Of a stretch of DNA of 64,000 bases, positions 55,168 to 63,247 are shown piece after piece. The stretch is from positions 186,001-250,000 of the forward strand of contig NZ_JAANOP010000001.1 of NCBI RefSeq assembly GCF_011250515.1, in the 5' to 3' direction. The position numbers and the translations under genes were made by a program. Source of the DNA: Aquirufa ecclesiirivi. Lineage in GTDB: Bacteria; Bacteroidota; Bacteroidia; Cytophagales; Spirosomataceae. Position 1 is the stretch's first letter. Each line of letters starts with the position of its first letter. Under the pieces are notes generated by a model. The model saw nothing but the letters and a program-made list of their open reading frames with translations. It was not told where the DNA came from and did not search any database.

Positions 55168-55414
55168 ACGAATTGAGGATATCCGAAACTTTGGACCTTA
55201 TACCACGGGTATTCTAAACCAAATTGGAATTTATACAGAACAGGATTTATTATCAACCGATTACCCAAGCATTTCCCAAAAACTTATAGAAAAGGGAATA
55301 ACGCTCAATTTAAACATCTTTTATGGGATTGAAATGGCACTCCAAGGTAAGGTATGGACAAAAATAAGTTCACAAGAAAAACAGGAAATCAAGCAAATAT
55401 TAGGCAGAAAATAA
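55154..55414 (+). CDS. TfoX C-terminal-domain-like small protein
   Basis: An 86-residue protein with 'IEDIRNFGPYTTGILNQIGI', 'TEQDLLSTDYPSISQKLIEK' and 'NLNIFYGIEMALQGKVWTKI', which matches the helix-hairpin-helix-like TfoX/Sxy C-terminal domain. Full TfoX regulates competence in Gammaproteobacteria; stand-alone C-terminal domains in Bacteroidota have no known role. It overlaps the DUF4260 gene by 14 bases. Met2 is an equally likely start. Confidence 0.8.
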   Translation: MMSNRRIEDIRNFGPYTTGILNQIGIYTEQDLLSTDYPSISQKLIEKGITLNLNIFYGIEMALQGKVWTKISSQEKQEIKQILGRK

Positions 55415-55509
55415 ATGGCCATTGGCTAAAAATTTTGTTGACCATATAATCATTTTGACCATTTTAATGTAGTTTAGATAGATCGAAACGATGAATCATT
55501 TTTAAACAC

Positions 55510-55827
55510 ATGGAAACTAAATATTTATTACATCACGTATTCTTTTGGTTAAACAACCCTGAATCTCTTGAGGATAGAAACAAACTTATTGAAGGGTTAA
55601 ACACCCTAAAAGGCATTGAAGCCATCAAAAAAATACACATTGGAGTACTGGCATCTACAGAAAAAAGAGAAGTGGTAGACACCTCTTGGGATGTATCAGA
55701 ATTGATGTTTTTTGAAAACGAAAAAGATCAAAAAATATACCAAGACCATATCATTCACCAAGAATTCGTCAAAAACTACAGCCATTTATGGAAAAAAGTA
55801 GTGGTTTTTGATGCACAAGACGTGTAA
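55510..55827 (+). CDS. Dabb (stress-responsive A/B barrel) domain protein
   Basis: A 105-residue protein. 'LLHHVFFWLNNPESLEDRNK', 'LNTLKGIEAIKKIHIGVLAS', 'YQDHIIHQEFVKNYSHLW' and the final 'VVVFDAQDV' fit the ferredoxin-like dimeric Dabb domain. Members have diverse or unknown functions. A strong intrinsic terminator follows 13 bases after the stop, so it probably ends a unit. Confidence 0.88.
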   Translation: METKYLLHHVFFWLNNPESLEDRNKLIEGLNTLKGIEAIKKIHIGVLASTEKREVVDTSWDVSELMFFENEKDQKIYQDHIIHQEFVKNYSHLWKKVVVFDAQDV

Positions 55828-55840
55828 AAGATCTTCTCAT

Positions 55841-55865
55841 AAAGAGCCTTATGGGCTCTTTTTTT
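55841..55865 (+). terminator. intrinsic terminator or attenuator
   Basis: AAGAGCC and GGCTCTT form a 7-8 bp stem around TTATG, followed by seven T in a row. It ends only 11 bases before the ATG at 55877, leaving no room for a separate promoter between the two. Confidence 0.85.
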
Positions 55866-55876
55866 AAACCTATACC

Positions 55877-56587
55877 ATGAAAATTACACGATGGACTGGC
55901 CTGATGGTCTGTTTTCTAGGCTTTAGTATTCAAGCCATGGGGCAAGCCTCCTCTTCCCAATATTTACCAGAAATCAAACAAGAATTGCTGAAAGAATGGC
56001 CTAAAAATCGGAGTATAAATTTAGTTTTCCACGGACATTCCGTACCTGCGGGATATTTCAAAACCCCTGTAGTAAATACCTTAGGGGCTTATCCTTTTCA
56101 AGTTTTAAAATCGCTCAAAGAGCAATATCCTTTGGCGGTTATTAACGTCATCAATACATCCGTAGGTGGGGAAAATGCAGAAAAAGGAGCAGAAAGGTTT
56201 GAACAAGAAGTATTGACTCATCGTCCTGACCTCATTTTTATTGATTATGTTCTGAACGATCGAGGTTTAGGTTTGGAAAGAGCCAAAGTTGCCTGGGAAA
56301 AAATGATTCAAATGGCACAATCAAAGGGAATCAAAGTCATTCTTTTAAGTGCCTCCCCTGATCAGCGGGTGGATATCCTAGATACAAAATCAGTCTTGGA
56401 CCAACATGGCCAACAAGTTCAAGAATTGGCAAGAATTCATCAAGTAGGATTTGTTGATAGTTATGAACTATTTCGAACACAAGTAAAAGCTGGTACACCG
56501 ATCAGCGAATGGATGTCACAAGTAAATCACCCCAATGAAAAAGGACATGCCTTGATAGCAACAGAAATCATGCGATATTTTAAATAA
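55877..56587 (+). CDS. SGNH/GDSL hydrolase with GHS nucleophile motif
   Basis: A 236-residue exported protein (signal about 1-21, AMGQ). Block I reads FHGHSVPAGY (His in place of Asp of GDS, Ser kept), block II SVGGENAEKG, block III DYVLNDRG and block V NHPNEKGH with the catalytic His. It is an esterase-like enzyme with probable sugar or acyl ester specificity. It is a different branch from 31896-32825. The start follows a TAAACCTATACC leader and a terminator. Confidence 0.85.
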   Translation: MKITRWTGLMVCFLGFSIQAMGQASSSQYLPEIKQELLKEWPKNRSINLVFHGHSVPAGYFKTPVVNTLGAYPFQVLKSLKEQYPLAVINVINTSVGGENAEKGAERFEQEVLTHRPDLIFIDYVLNDRGLGLERAKVAWEKMIQMAQSKGIKVILLSASPDQRVDILDTKSVLDQHGQQVQELARIHQVGFVDSYELFRTQVKAGTPISEWMSQVNHPNEKGHALIATEIMRYFK

Positions 56588-56788
56588 TTAAACAACTATT
56601 TAAACAGTATTTACTCGAAACAATATAAATGGTGATATTCCACTTTTCTTGATTCCTAAATCTTATTCAAGATAATTCATGAACCCCATGGGAATTGATC
56701 CTGCACGTTCCGAATCTAGGTCTGCTAGCGAAATTTGGAATTAAAAGTCAAAATGCCCCTTCAAATTCTATATTTAAAAATAAAACGA

Positions 56789-56796
56789 TAATTTTG
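56789..56796 (+). promoter_or_regulatory. candidate -7 promoter element TAATTTTG
   Basis: An exact TAnnTTTG match 30 bases before the ATG at 56827, the same distance as the box at 31057. It probably starts the glycan unit 56827-62631. No clear -33 TTTG was seen. Confidence 0.45.
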
Positions 56797-56826
56797 TCTT
56801 TGATTCAATCCAATTATATAAGTCAC

Positions 56827-57885
56827 ATGTCAAAAAAATTAATGGTTACCGGTTCTTTAGGATTAATTGGCTCAGAAGTGAGCGAATATTTCTTAGAAAA
56901 GGGCTGGGAAGTGCACGGAATAGACAATAATCAAAGAGCCGTTTTTTTTGGTTCACAAGGTGACAATTCGACTAACCAAGATCGATTAGCCAAATTCGGA
57001 GAATCCTACCAACATCATACGATAGACATTCGCGACCGCCAAGCTGTCCTAGATTTAATCCCAAAAATTAGTCCTGATGCGATTGTGCATACCGCCGCTC
57101 AACCTAGCCATGACCGAGCAGCTTCCATCCCTTTTGAAGACTTTGATACCAATGCGGTTGGAACCTTCAATTTATTAGAATCTTTGCGCAGATACAGCAC
57201 ATCGGTACCCTTTGTGCATTTATCAACCAATAAAGTTTATGGTGATGCTCCCAATTTCATTCCCATGAAGGAATTGGAAACACGCTTTGATTATGATGAT
57301 GATACCTATGAGCATGGCATTTCGGAAAGCTTTAGCATAGACCAATCCAAGCACTCGCTTTTTGGGGCATCCAAAGTTTCTGCGGACATCTCCGTTCAAG
57401 AATATGGCCGTTATTTCAATATGCCAACAGCCTGTTTACGTGGAGGTTGCTTAACAGGACCTAACCACGCGGGGGTTGAATTGCACGGATTTTTAAGCTA
57501 TTTGATTAAATGTAATTTAGAACAAAAAGAATATACCGTTTTTGGCTATAAAGGCAAACAAGTACGAGATAACATCCATTCCTACGATGTAGCCAGATTT
57601 ATAGAGGAATTTATCCAGGCGCCACGTGTGGCGGAAGTTTATAATATCGGTGGAGGAAAAGCTAACTCGGTTTCTATTTTAGAAGCATTTCAAATTATTT
57701 CCAAGATTAGCGGCATTCCCATGAAATACAAGTATGATGAAACCAATCGCATTGGTGATCATATTTGCTACTACTCAGACTTACGAAAAATGAAGTCCCA
57801 TTATCCAAATTGGGATATCACCAAATCTCTGGAAGATGTCTTCCAAGATATTTACAACCGTTACATGGAAGCCAAAGCAAAATGA
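56827..57885 (+). CDS. NAD-dependent epimerase/dehydratase (CDP-paratose 2-epimerase-like)
   Basis: The ATG at 56827 ([20 protein letters not shown]) is the real start; the longer frame from 56695 adds 44 residues of non-homologous sequence. The 352-residue SDR enzyme has TGSLGLIG (8-15), '[17 protein letters not shown]', '[15 protein letters not shown]' and SLFGASK, where the catalytic Tyr of YxxxK is Phe. '[20 protein letters not shown]' is characteristic of the CDP-tyvelose/paratose-epimerase-like group. It shares four bases with the next gene. Confidence 0.87.
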   Translation: MSKKLMVTGSLGLIGSEVSEYFLEKGWEVHGIDNNQRAVFFGSQGDNSTNQDRLAKFGESYQHHTIDIRDRQAVLDLIPKISPDAIVHTAAQPSHDRAASIPFEDFDTNAVGTFNLLESLRRYSTSVPFVHLSTNKVYGDAPNFIPMKELETRFDYDDDTYEHGISESFSIDQSKHSLFGASKVSADISVQEYGRYFNMPTACLRGGCLTGPNHAGVELHGFLSYLIKCNLEQKEYTVFGYKGKQVRDNIHSYDVARFIEEFIQAPRVAEVYNIGGGKANSVSILEAFQIISKISGIPMKYKYDETNRIGDHICYYSDLRKMKSHYPNWDITKSLEDVFQDIYNRYMEAKAK

Positions 57886-58946
57886 AAATACTCATCACAG
57901 GAGGTTGTGGTTTTGTCGGCTCAAATTTAGCAGCTCTTTTCAAACAGCATCTTGTTGATTGTGAAGTATATTGCCTTGATAATTTATCAAGAAGAGGTTC
58001 TGAATTAAACCTCAATAAAATTCTTCCTCTGGGAGTAAAATTTGTTCACGGAGATGTTCGAATCAAGACGGACTTCGATCGCATCCCCCATGTTGATGTA
58101 GTGATAGACGCCGCAGCTGAACCATCTGTATTAGCGGGTAGTCAAGCTGGTGAATTAGAATACTTAATTGATACCAATTTAAATGGGACTATCAATACGC
58201 TTTATTTTGCCAAAAAGCATCAAGCAGCTTTTATCTTTCTTTCAACCAGTCGGGTTTATCCTTACAACAGCTTGTCCAATATTAATTTCCAAACCGAAGA
58301 AAAGCGATTTGTCTTATCCCATCAACAAGCTTACGAAGGGCTGAGTGAAAAGGGAGTAGCAGAAAATTTTCCTTTGGCTGGCCTTCGCTCTTTATATGGA
58401 GCTACCAAACTTTCTTCCGAATACATCATTCAAGAATTTGCACATAATTTTGGTATCCCAACAGTCATCAACCGCTGTGGGGTTTTAAGTGGCCCATATC
58501 AAATGGGTAAAATTGACCAAGGAGTTATTGTGCTTTGGATGGCTAAGCACTTTTGGAATAAATCGCTATCCTACATTGGTTTTGGTGGAAATGGGCAACA
58601 AATTCGAGATGTGCTTCACGTCAAAGATTTGTTCCGATTAGTCCTTTGGCAAATACAGCATCTAGATTTACACCAAGGTCAAATATTCAATGTGGGTGGT
58701 GGACTAGAGAACAGTGTTTCCTTGGCTGAATTAACTAATTTGTGTGTTCAAATCACTGGAAATACCATACCAATAAGTTCATCTTCTGAAAATCGCCCTG
58801 GCGATCTTCCTATTTATATCACAGATAATAGTCGAATTACCGCATTCAGCCAGTGGAAACCTGAAATAAGTGTGCCAACCTTATTGGGAGAAGTACACGA
58901 CTGGTTTATTCAGGATCAGGCATTTCTTAAACCCATATTATCCTAG
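57882..58946 (+). CDS. NAD-dependent epimerase/dehydratase
   Basis: The ATG at 57882 overlaps the preceding stop (ATGA), giving 354 residues with TGGCGFVG (6-13) at the start of the Rossmann fold; the longer frame from 57765 lies inside the upstream gene. '[20 protein letters not shown]', '[17 protein letters not shown]' and [12 protein letters not shown] (intact YxxxK) are seen. It is related to but distinct from the upstream enzyme, and '[12 protein letters not shown]' fits C2- or C4-epimerases acting on nucleotide sugars. The pair presumably makes one unusual deoxysugar donor. Confidence 0.87.
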   Translation: MKILITGGCGFVGSNLAALFKQHLVDCEVYCLDNLSRRGSELNLNKILPLGVKFVHGDVRIKTDFDRIPHVDVVIDAAAEPSVLAGSQAGELEYLIDTNLNGTINTLYFAKKHQAAFIFLSTSRVYPYNSLSNINFQTEEKRFVLSHQQAYEGLSEKGVAENFPLAGLRSLYGATKLSSEYIIQEFAHNFGIPTVINRCGVLSGPYQMGKIDQGVIVLWMAKHFWNKSLSYIGFGGNGQQIRDVLHVKDLFRLVLWQIQHLDLHQGQIFNVGGGLENSVSLAELTNLCVQITGNTIPISSSSENRPGDLPIYITDNSRITAFSQWKPEISVPTLLGEVHDWFIQDQAFLKPILS

Positions 58947-58950
58947 AGGT

Positions 58951-59688
58951 ATGTCCCAACTGAGTATTGTCATACCCGCTTACAATGAAGAAGGTTCCAT
59001 CGCAGAAACCTTGGAGTCCTTATACGCGGCGCTTCAGCTTGCTGAAATAAACCACGAGATTGTGGTGGTGAATGACAATTCCAAGGACCAAACCTTGTCC
59101 ATTCTAGAAAATTTACAACAAAATATTCCAAGCCTAACCATTTATACGAATCCAGGACCCAATGGCTTTGGATATGCGATTCGCTATGGTTTAGAACGAT
59201 TCAAAGGAGATATGGTAGCAGTGATGATGGCTGACTTATCCGATGACCCAAAGGATCTCATTGCTTTTTACCGATTAATGGTAGATAAAAACCTAGATTG
59301 TGTTTTTGGGTCTCGTTTCATCAAAGGTGGGACTACTTATGATTATCCCAAACACAAATACATTATCAATCGCATGGCCAATACGATGATTCGTTTTTTA
59401 GTGGGAATACCTTACAATGATTCGACCAATGCCTTCAAAATGTACCGAAAAAATACCATTGAAGGCCTAAAGCCATTTCTCTCGGCGCATTTTAACTTAA
59501 CCATTGAACTACCTTTAAAAGCCATCATTCGCGGTTATTCTTATGATGTTTTACCCAATTCCTGGCGTAATAGAAAAGCGGGGCAATCCAATTTGAAAAT
59601 AAAAGAAATGGGGAGTCGATATCTATTCATCTTGCTCTACATTTTGATTGAAAAATACCTTTCAAGAAACGATTATTTGAAAAAATAA
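58951..59688 (+). CDS. family 2 glycosyltransferase (dolichol-phosphate-mannose-synthase-like)
   Basis: Translation from 58951 (MSQLSIVIPAYNEEGSIAET) gives 245 residues; the longer frame runs into the upstream gene. 'VVVNDNSKDQTL' (Asp42), 'NGFGYAIRYGLERFKGD' and 'MADLSDDP' form the GT-A nucleotide-binding site, and 'FKMYRKNTIEGLKPFL' is the DPM1-like acceptor loop. There is no C-terminal membrane anchor except a weak helix at the end. It probably loads a sugar onto a polyprenyl phosphate for the membrane transferases that follow. Confidence 0.9.
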   Translation: MSQLSIVIPAYNEEGSIAETLESLYAALQLAEINHEIVVVNDNSKDQTLSILENLQQNIPSLTIYTNPGPNGFGYAIRYGLERFKGDMVAVMMADLSDDPKDLIAFYRLMVDKNLDCVFGSRFIKGGTTYDYPKHKYIINRMANTMIRFLVGIPYNDSTNAFKMYRKNTIEGLKPFLSAHFNLTIELPLKAIIRGYSYDVLPNSWRNRKAGQSNLKIKEMGSRYLFILLYILIEKYLSRNDYLKK

Positions 59689-61293
59689 ATGCTTCCAATG
59701 CTTCCATCAACCATGCGCTTCAAGGAAAAAATTGCTTGGTTTTTGGCCATGGGTGGACTACTTTTTTTTCATTTTTATCGGCTACAGCTTCATACGCTTA
59801 ATTTCCCAAACTGGGGAGATGATTATGCTTTTTTGGAACTATTGGATTATGTCCAAAAGCATGATTGGAAAGAAAATGTCAATTACATATTCCATTTTCA
59901 CAATGACATTCATCGGATAGCCTACTCAAGGATCTGGATTCTGATACAGTATGCGTTATTGGGGCATTTGAATTTCAAAACGGCCATTATTTTGGCCAAT
60001 GTTCAATTGGTCTTGATACTCATTCCTTTCCACTGGTTTTTACAGAAAATCAAACGTTCCCCATGGCATTTGGTCGGAATAGCGGCATTGTTATTGGCTC
60101 CATTTGGGAATATCGATAACTTTAATTTAATCGGTGTATTACAACATACGGGCTCCATCCTCTTTTTGGTATGGATTGCTTATGGCCTATTCTACGCAGA
60201 GAATCAAGTATGGTTTATTATCTTAGCCCTTTTCTATCCATTTGTATCAACAGAAGGACTTGCATTTCTACCCATGGTGGGCTATGTGCTTTGGACAAAA
60301 AAATCGCATCTAAAAATACCATTTACCGTATTTGCCTTGGCAGTTATTGTTTTCTATTTTCATGATTACGTAGGTTCAGCTTCCTCCACAGGTCAGGTAA
60401 CATGGAGCCTATTCAAAGGTCTTTTTATCTTTTTAGGAAATTGGGCATTACCCATTTCAGATTCCTTTAGGGCCTCGATTAATTTTTTAGCTGGGATACC
60501 TGTGCTACTCTTTTTTACTTGGAAAATCCTCGGTTCATTTAGAATCAATATTACCTTCCCTTCCTTGCTATTTCTACAAATTGCGGCCACGGGCTTGCTC
60601 ATTTGTTACGGTAGGTCAGGCATGGGAGATTTAGAGTTAATCGCACTTTCTGATCGCTTTTTATTGTATGGGAATACCATGTTGATGGCCATTTATTGTG
60701 CTTTGATTTTTCATAAACATCAGACACTCAGACTTCCCTGGGCCTTATTATTATCGGGCACCTGGATGATTGCTTCGTTTTTTATGGCAAGAAGACCATT
60801 ACAGGAAATGTACCAACGATGGACGGCAGATCTGTTGGGAGCGTATTATTTTCAAAGCTCTTCTGCCTATGAATGCCCGCCAGAAACCATGCAATTATTG
60901 AAAAAAACTTATTACAGATTTGATACTGAAGAAATTCCAAGGCAGTTTCCTAAATTTTCAGTTCAAAAAACTTCACCGATCCATCCAACTATCAATCGTT
61001 TTCAGGAAGGGCGACTCTCTTTATCGTGGAATCAGATACCTGAGAAAACCAATGTAACGGATCAACGATTTGTGGTATTAGCACAAGAAAATACCCCTGA
61101 AAAAAAATATTATATTACGTCTTTGTCAAATGACTATACCGATCGTACCAAACACAGTAAATTATTGATTTTCAATACATTGCCAATGGCTCACTTTCAA
61201 GTATTTTTATTAAATTTGCCAAATAATCAATACCCAACCTACCAATATTTATCAGCCCTAACGATAACTAATCAAGGACAACTCCTCCGATAA
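59689..61293 (+). CDS. polytopic GT-C-like glycosyltransferase candidate, paralogue 1
   Basis: A 534-residue protein with about eleven helices. After the first helix comes 'FPNWGDDYAFLELLDYV' and then 'HFHNDIHRIAYSRIWIL'; an acidic DD in the first loop is typical of GT-C transferases that use lipid-linked sugar. The C-terminal 150 residues are soluble and periplasmic ('YECPPETMQLLKKTYYRFDT'). It directly follows the GT2 gene (start immediately after the stop) and shares the DD/HRI pattern with the next gene. No named family is recognised. Confidence 0.72.
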   Translation: MLPMLPSTMRFKEKIAWFLAMGGLLFFHFYRLQLHTLNFPNWGDDYAFLELLDYVQKHDWKENVNYIFHFHNDIHRIAYSRIWILIQYALLGHLNFKTAIILANVQLVLILIPFHWFLQKIKRSPWHLVGIAALLLAPFGNIDNFNLIGVLQHTGSILFLVWIAYGLFYAENQVWFIILALFYPFVSTEGLAFLPMVGYVLWTKKSHLKIPFTVFALAVIVFYFHDYVGSASSTGQVTWSLFKGLFIFLGNWALPISDSFRASINFLAGIPVLLFFTWKILGSFRINITFPSLLFLQIAATGLLICYGRSGMGDLELIALSDRFLLYGNTMLMAIYCALIFHKHQTLRLPWALLLSGTWMIASFFMARRPLQEMYQRWTADLLGAYYFQSSSAYECPPETMQLLKKTYYRFDTEEIPRQFPKFSVQKTSPIHPTINRFQEGRLSLSWNQIPEKTNVTDQRFVVLAQENTPEKKYYITSLSNDYTDRTKHSKLLIFNTLPMAHFQVFLLNLPNNQYPTYQYLSALTITNQGQLLR

Positions 61294-62631
61294 ATGCCTA
61301 CCTTTCCACGCTTAAAATATATTTCTTTATTACTCGGATTAATACCTTTCGTATTTTTCTCTTGGTCATTGTTTACTTTTTCGATTAACATACCTTGGTT
61401 AGATGATTTTGAAGCACCCATGACGATACGAGCATGGTTTGCACAACCGGACTGGTTGGATCGGTTAAAAATGATTTGGTTTCCCAATAATGAACACCGA
61501 ATTGTGACACTAAGATTGTGGGTAATGGTTCATTATTTAGTTTTCAATCAATTGGACCTGAAAGCATTATTACTTACTTCCCATATATATATCCTCATCA
61601 TATTTGTATTATTCTGGTTCAATTTACCTGTAAAAAATCGCTGGTGGTACTTTTTACCTATTCCCTTTCTTTATTTAAATTTTCAATACCACTTAAATAC
61701 GTTTTGGTTCATAGTTTCCATACAGAGAAATTTGGTCATTGGATTTGGCTTTTTAGCCATGTTTTGCCTCAGTAAAGACAGCCATAAATTGTTCATTACA
61801 GGGGTAGTTTGTACTATGCTCGCTTGTTTATCCAATTCAGATGGCTTACTCTTCATTGCTGCGGGGGGAATGATTCTTTTAACCAAATTTGAAGTTAAAA
61901 AACTGGGTATTTGGATCGGTATTTTCGTGACATTTTTGTTTCTATTTTTCTGGAATTATCCCAGTATGGGATCAAATCAAAATGGCCTGATCTATTTAGC
62001 GGGTCACCCTTGGCAAAGCATTCAAGGCTTTTTTGTGTTTTTGGGAGGATCGGCAGATTACTTCAATGAGCAAGATTCAACGATTCGATTGATCTTTAGT
62101 TTCTCCATGGGTTTATTATTATTCATCATCATTATTTGGGGCTTTCAACGCTGGATATTTACAAATACAGAAAAAAAATATTCGAGTTTTTCCCAGCGCT
62201 GGACATCAGGAGAGTTGGCCAATAGTCATCAACTTTTTTTAGCCGGATGCCTTACTTTTTGTATTTTGAATGGGGTTTTATTAGCCCTCTTACGATCCAA
62301 ATCCGGCCCATTTGTCTTTCTAATTGGGAATTATAAAATTATTGCCACACTAGCGATGTTGCTTACTTATGTTGTTTCTACCCATCTCGTTTCTTCTGTT
62401 TTTACTACGAAATGGGTACTCCCTGTAGCCATATTATTTTGGCTTAGTTCTATCGTAACGTATTATCCTGCCATAAAAAACCGAAAGGAATTTCTGCTTC
62501 AAGACTATCAATCATTCATTCATGATAAACAAGGCCTGGGTTTCAATAAGGAGAATGTAAAAAAATATGAACTCCATCTCATGATGGTTCAAATGATTCA
62601 TAAAGGCGAATATATTCCGGGAACTAAGTAG
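61294..62631 (+). CDS. polytopic GT-C-like glycosyltransferase candidate, paralogue 2
   Basis: A 445-residue membrane protein with about ten helices. 'NIPWLDDFEAPMTIRAWFAQ' and 'FPNNEHRIVTLRLWVMVHY' correspond to the WGDD and NDIHRIAYSRIWIL parts of the preceding gene, so the two are paralogues that arose by duplication. The soluble C-terminal part is much shorter here. It starts directly after the stop of the upstream gene. A role in cell-surface glycan transfer is inferred from the GT2/epimerase context. Confidence 0.72.
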   Translation: MPTFPRLKYISLLLGLIPFVFFSWSLFTFSINIPWLDDFEAPMTIRAWFAQPDWLDRLKMIWFPNNEHRIVTLRLWVMVHYLVFNQLDLKALLLTSHIYILIIFVLFWFNLPVKNRWWYFLPIPFLYLNFQYHLNTFWFIVSIQRNLVIGFGFLAMFCLSKDSHKLFITGVVCTMLACLSNSDGLLFIAAGGMILLTKFEVKKLGIWIGIFVTFLFLFFWNYPSMGSNQNGLIYLAGHPWQSIQGFFVFLGGSADYFNEQDSTIRLIFSFSMGLLLFIIIIWGFQRWIFTNTEKKYSSFSQRWTSGELANSHQLFLAGCLTFCILNGVLLALLRSKSGPFVFLIGNYKIIATLAMLLTYVVSTHLVSSVFTTKWVLPVAILFWLSSIVTYYPAIKNRKEFLLQDYQSFIHDKQGLGFNKENVKKYELHLMMVQMIHKGEYIPGTK

Positions 62632-62698
62632 TTGATATTCTGAATGTTTTATCAATAGATTGATAGGGTAATTGTCAAAAAATGCCTAATTTTCCCTT

Positions 62699-62731
62699 AA
62701 CGCTGGCAAGGTTTAAAACCTTGACAGCGTT
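62699..62731 (+). repeat. 33-bp intergenic palindrome, type I, copy D
   Basis: Arms AACGCTGGCAAGGTT and AACCTTGACAGCGTT, identical to copy A at 8005-8037; only the loop differs (TAA against CAA). It lies 67 bases after the end of the glycan unit and 39 before the DoxX gene. Confidence 0.9.
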
Positions 62732-62770
62732 GTCGAACTTCCTCCTTTTTCTTTCCATAAACCCTGTACT

Positions 62771-63133
62771 ATGAAATATTTGAAACTAGTTCCAACCTTC
62801 CTATTAGCTTTTTTATTTTTATTCGGAGGCCTTAATTTTTTCTTTGAGTTTGTGCCTACTCCACCAATGTCTGGAAATCAAGCACTCTTTTTTAATTTGA
62901 TGGTCCCGACAGGATTTATGAAAGTGGTTAAGATTTTAGAGATTATCGGTGCCGTTTTATTACTAATTCCATCTAAAAGGGCCCTTTCTTTATTAATTCT
63001 GAGCCCTATTGCCATAAATATCCTACTCTTAGAATTATTAGTTCTAGGCGGATTAGGCGCTGGCCCCCTGTTAATTATTTTGATTGGAATAATCGCTTAT
63101 CAGGAATTTGATAAGTTTAAAGCATTACTTTAG
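62771..63133 (+). CDS. DoxX-like small membrane protein
   Basis: A 120-residue protein with four helices (about 5-23, 45-63, 68-86 and 90-110). 'FLFGGLNFFFEFVPTPPMSG', 'GFMKVVKILEIIGAVLLLIP' and 'LSPIAINILLLELL' match the DoxX/DoxD-like family, whose members are linked to thiosulfate oxidation or oxidative stress but mostly uncharacterised. Transcribed alone; the next gene is convergent and separated by palindrome E. Confidence 0.88.
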   Translation: MKYLKLVPTFLLAFLFLFGGLNFFFEFVPTPPMSGNQALFFNLMVPTGFMKVVKILEIIGAVLLLIPSKRALSLLILSPIAINILLLELLVLGGLGAGPLLIILIGIIAYQEFDKFKALL

Positions 63134-63202
63134 TCTTCTTTCACTTGGGATGTAAGTATCCAACTTATTGGACAATAAGCTTCCTTTTAAATTCGTTCGA
63201 AC

Positions 63203-63235
63203 AACGCTGTCAAGGTTTAGAACCTTGCCAGCGTT
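63203..63235 (-). repeat. 33-bp intergenic palindrome, type I, copy E (reversed)
   Basis: Arms AACGCTGTCAAGGTT and AACCTTGCCAGCGTT. It is the reverse complement of copies A and D apart from the loop, so the mismatch position is kept in the opposite orientation. It lies between the convergent DoxX and thrC genes. Confidence 0.9.
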
Positions 63236-63247
63236 GTTTTAAACACC

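Noticed and set aside
55154-55414. Competence regulator TfoX/Sxy
   Set aside because: Only the C-terminal domain is present and no competence genes lie nearby.
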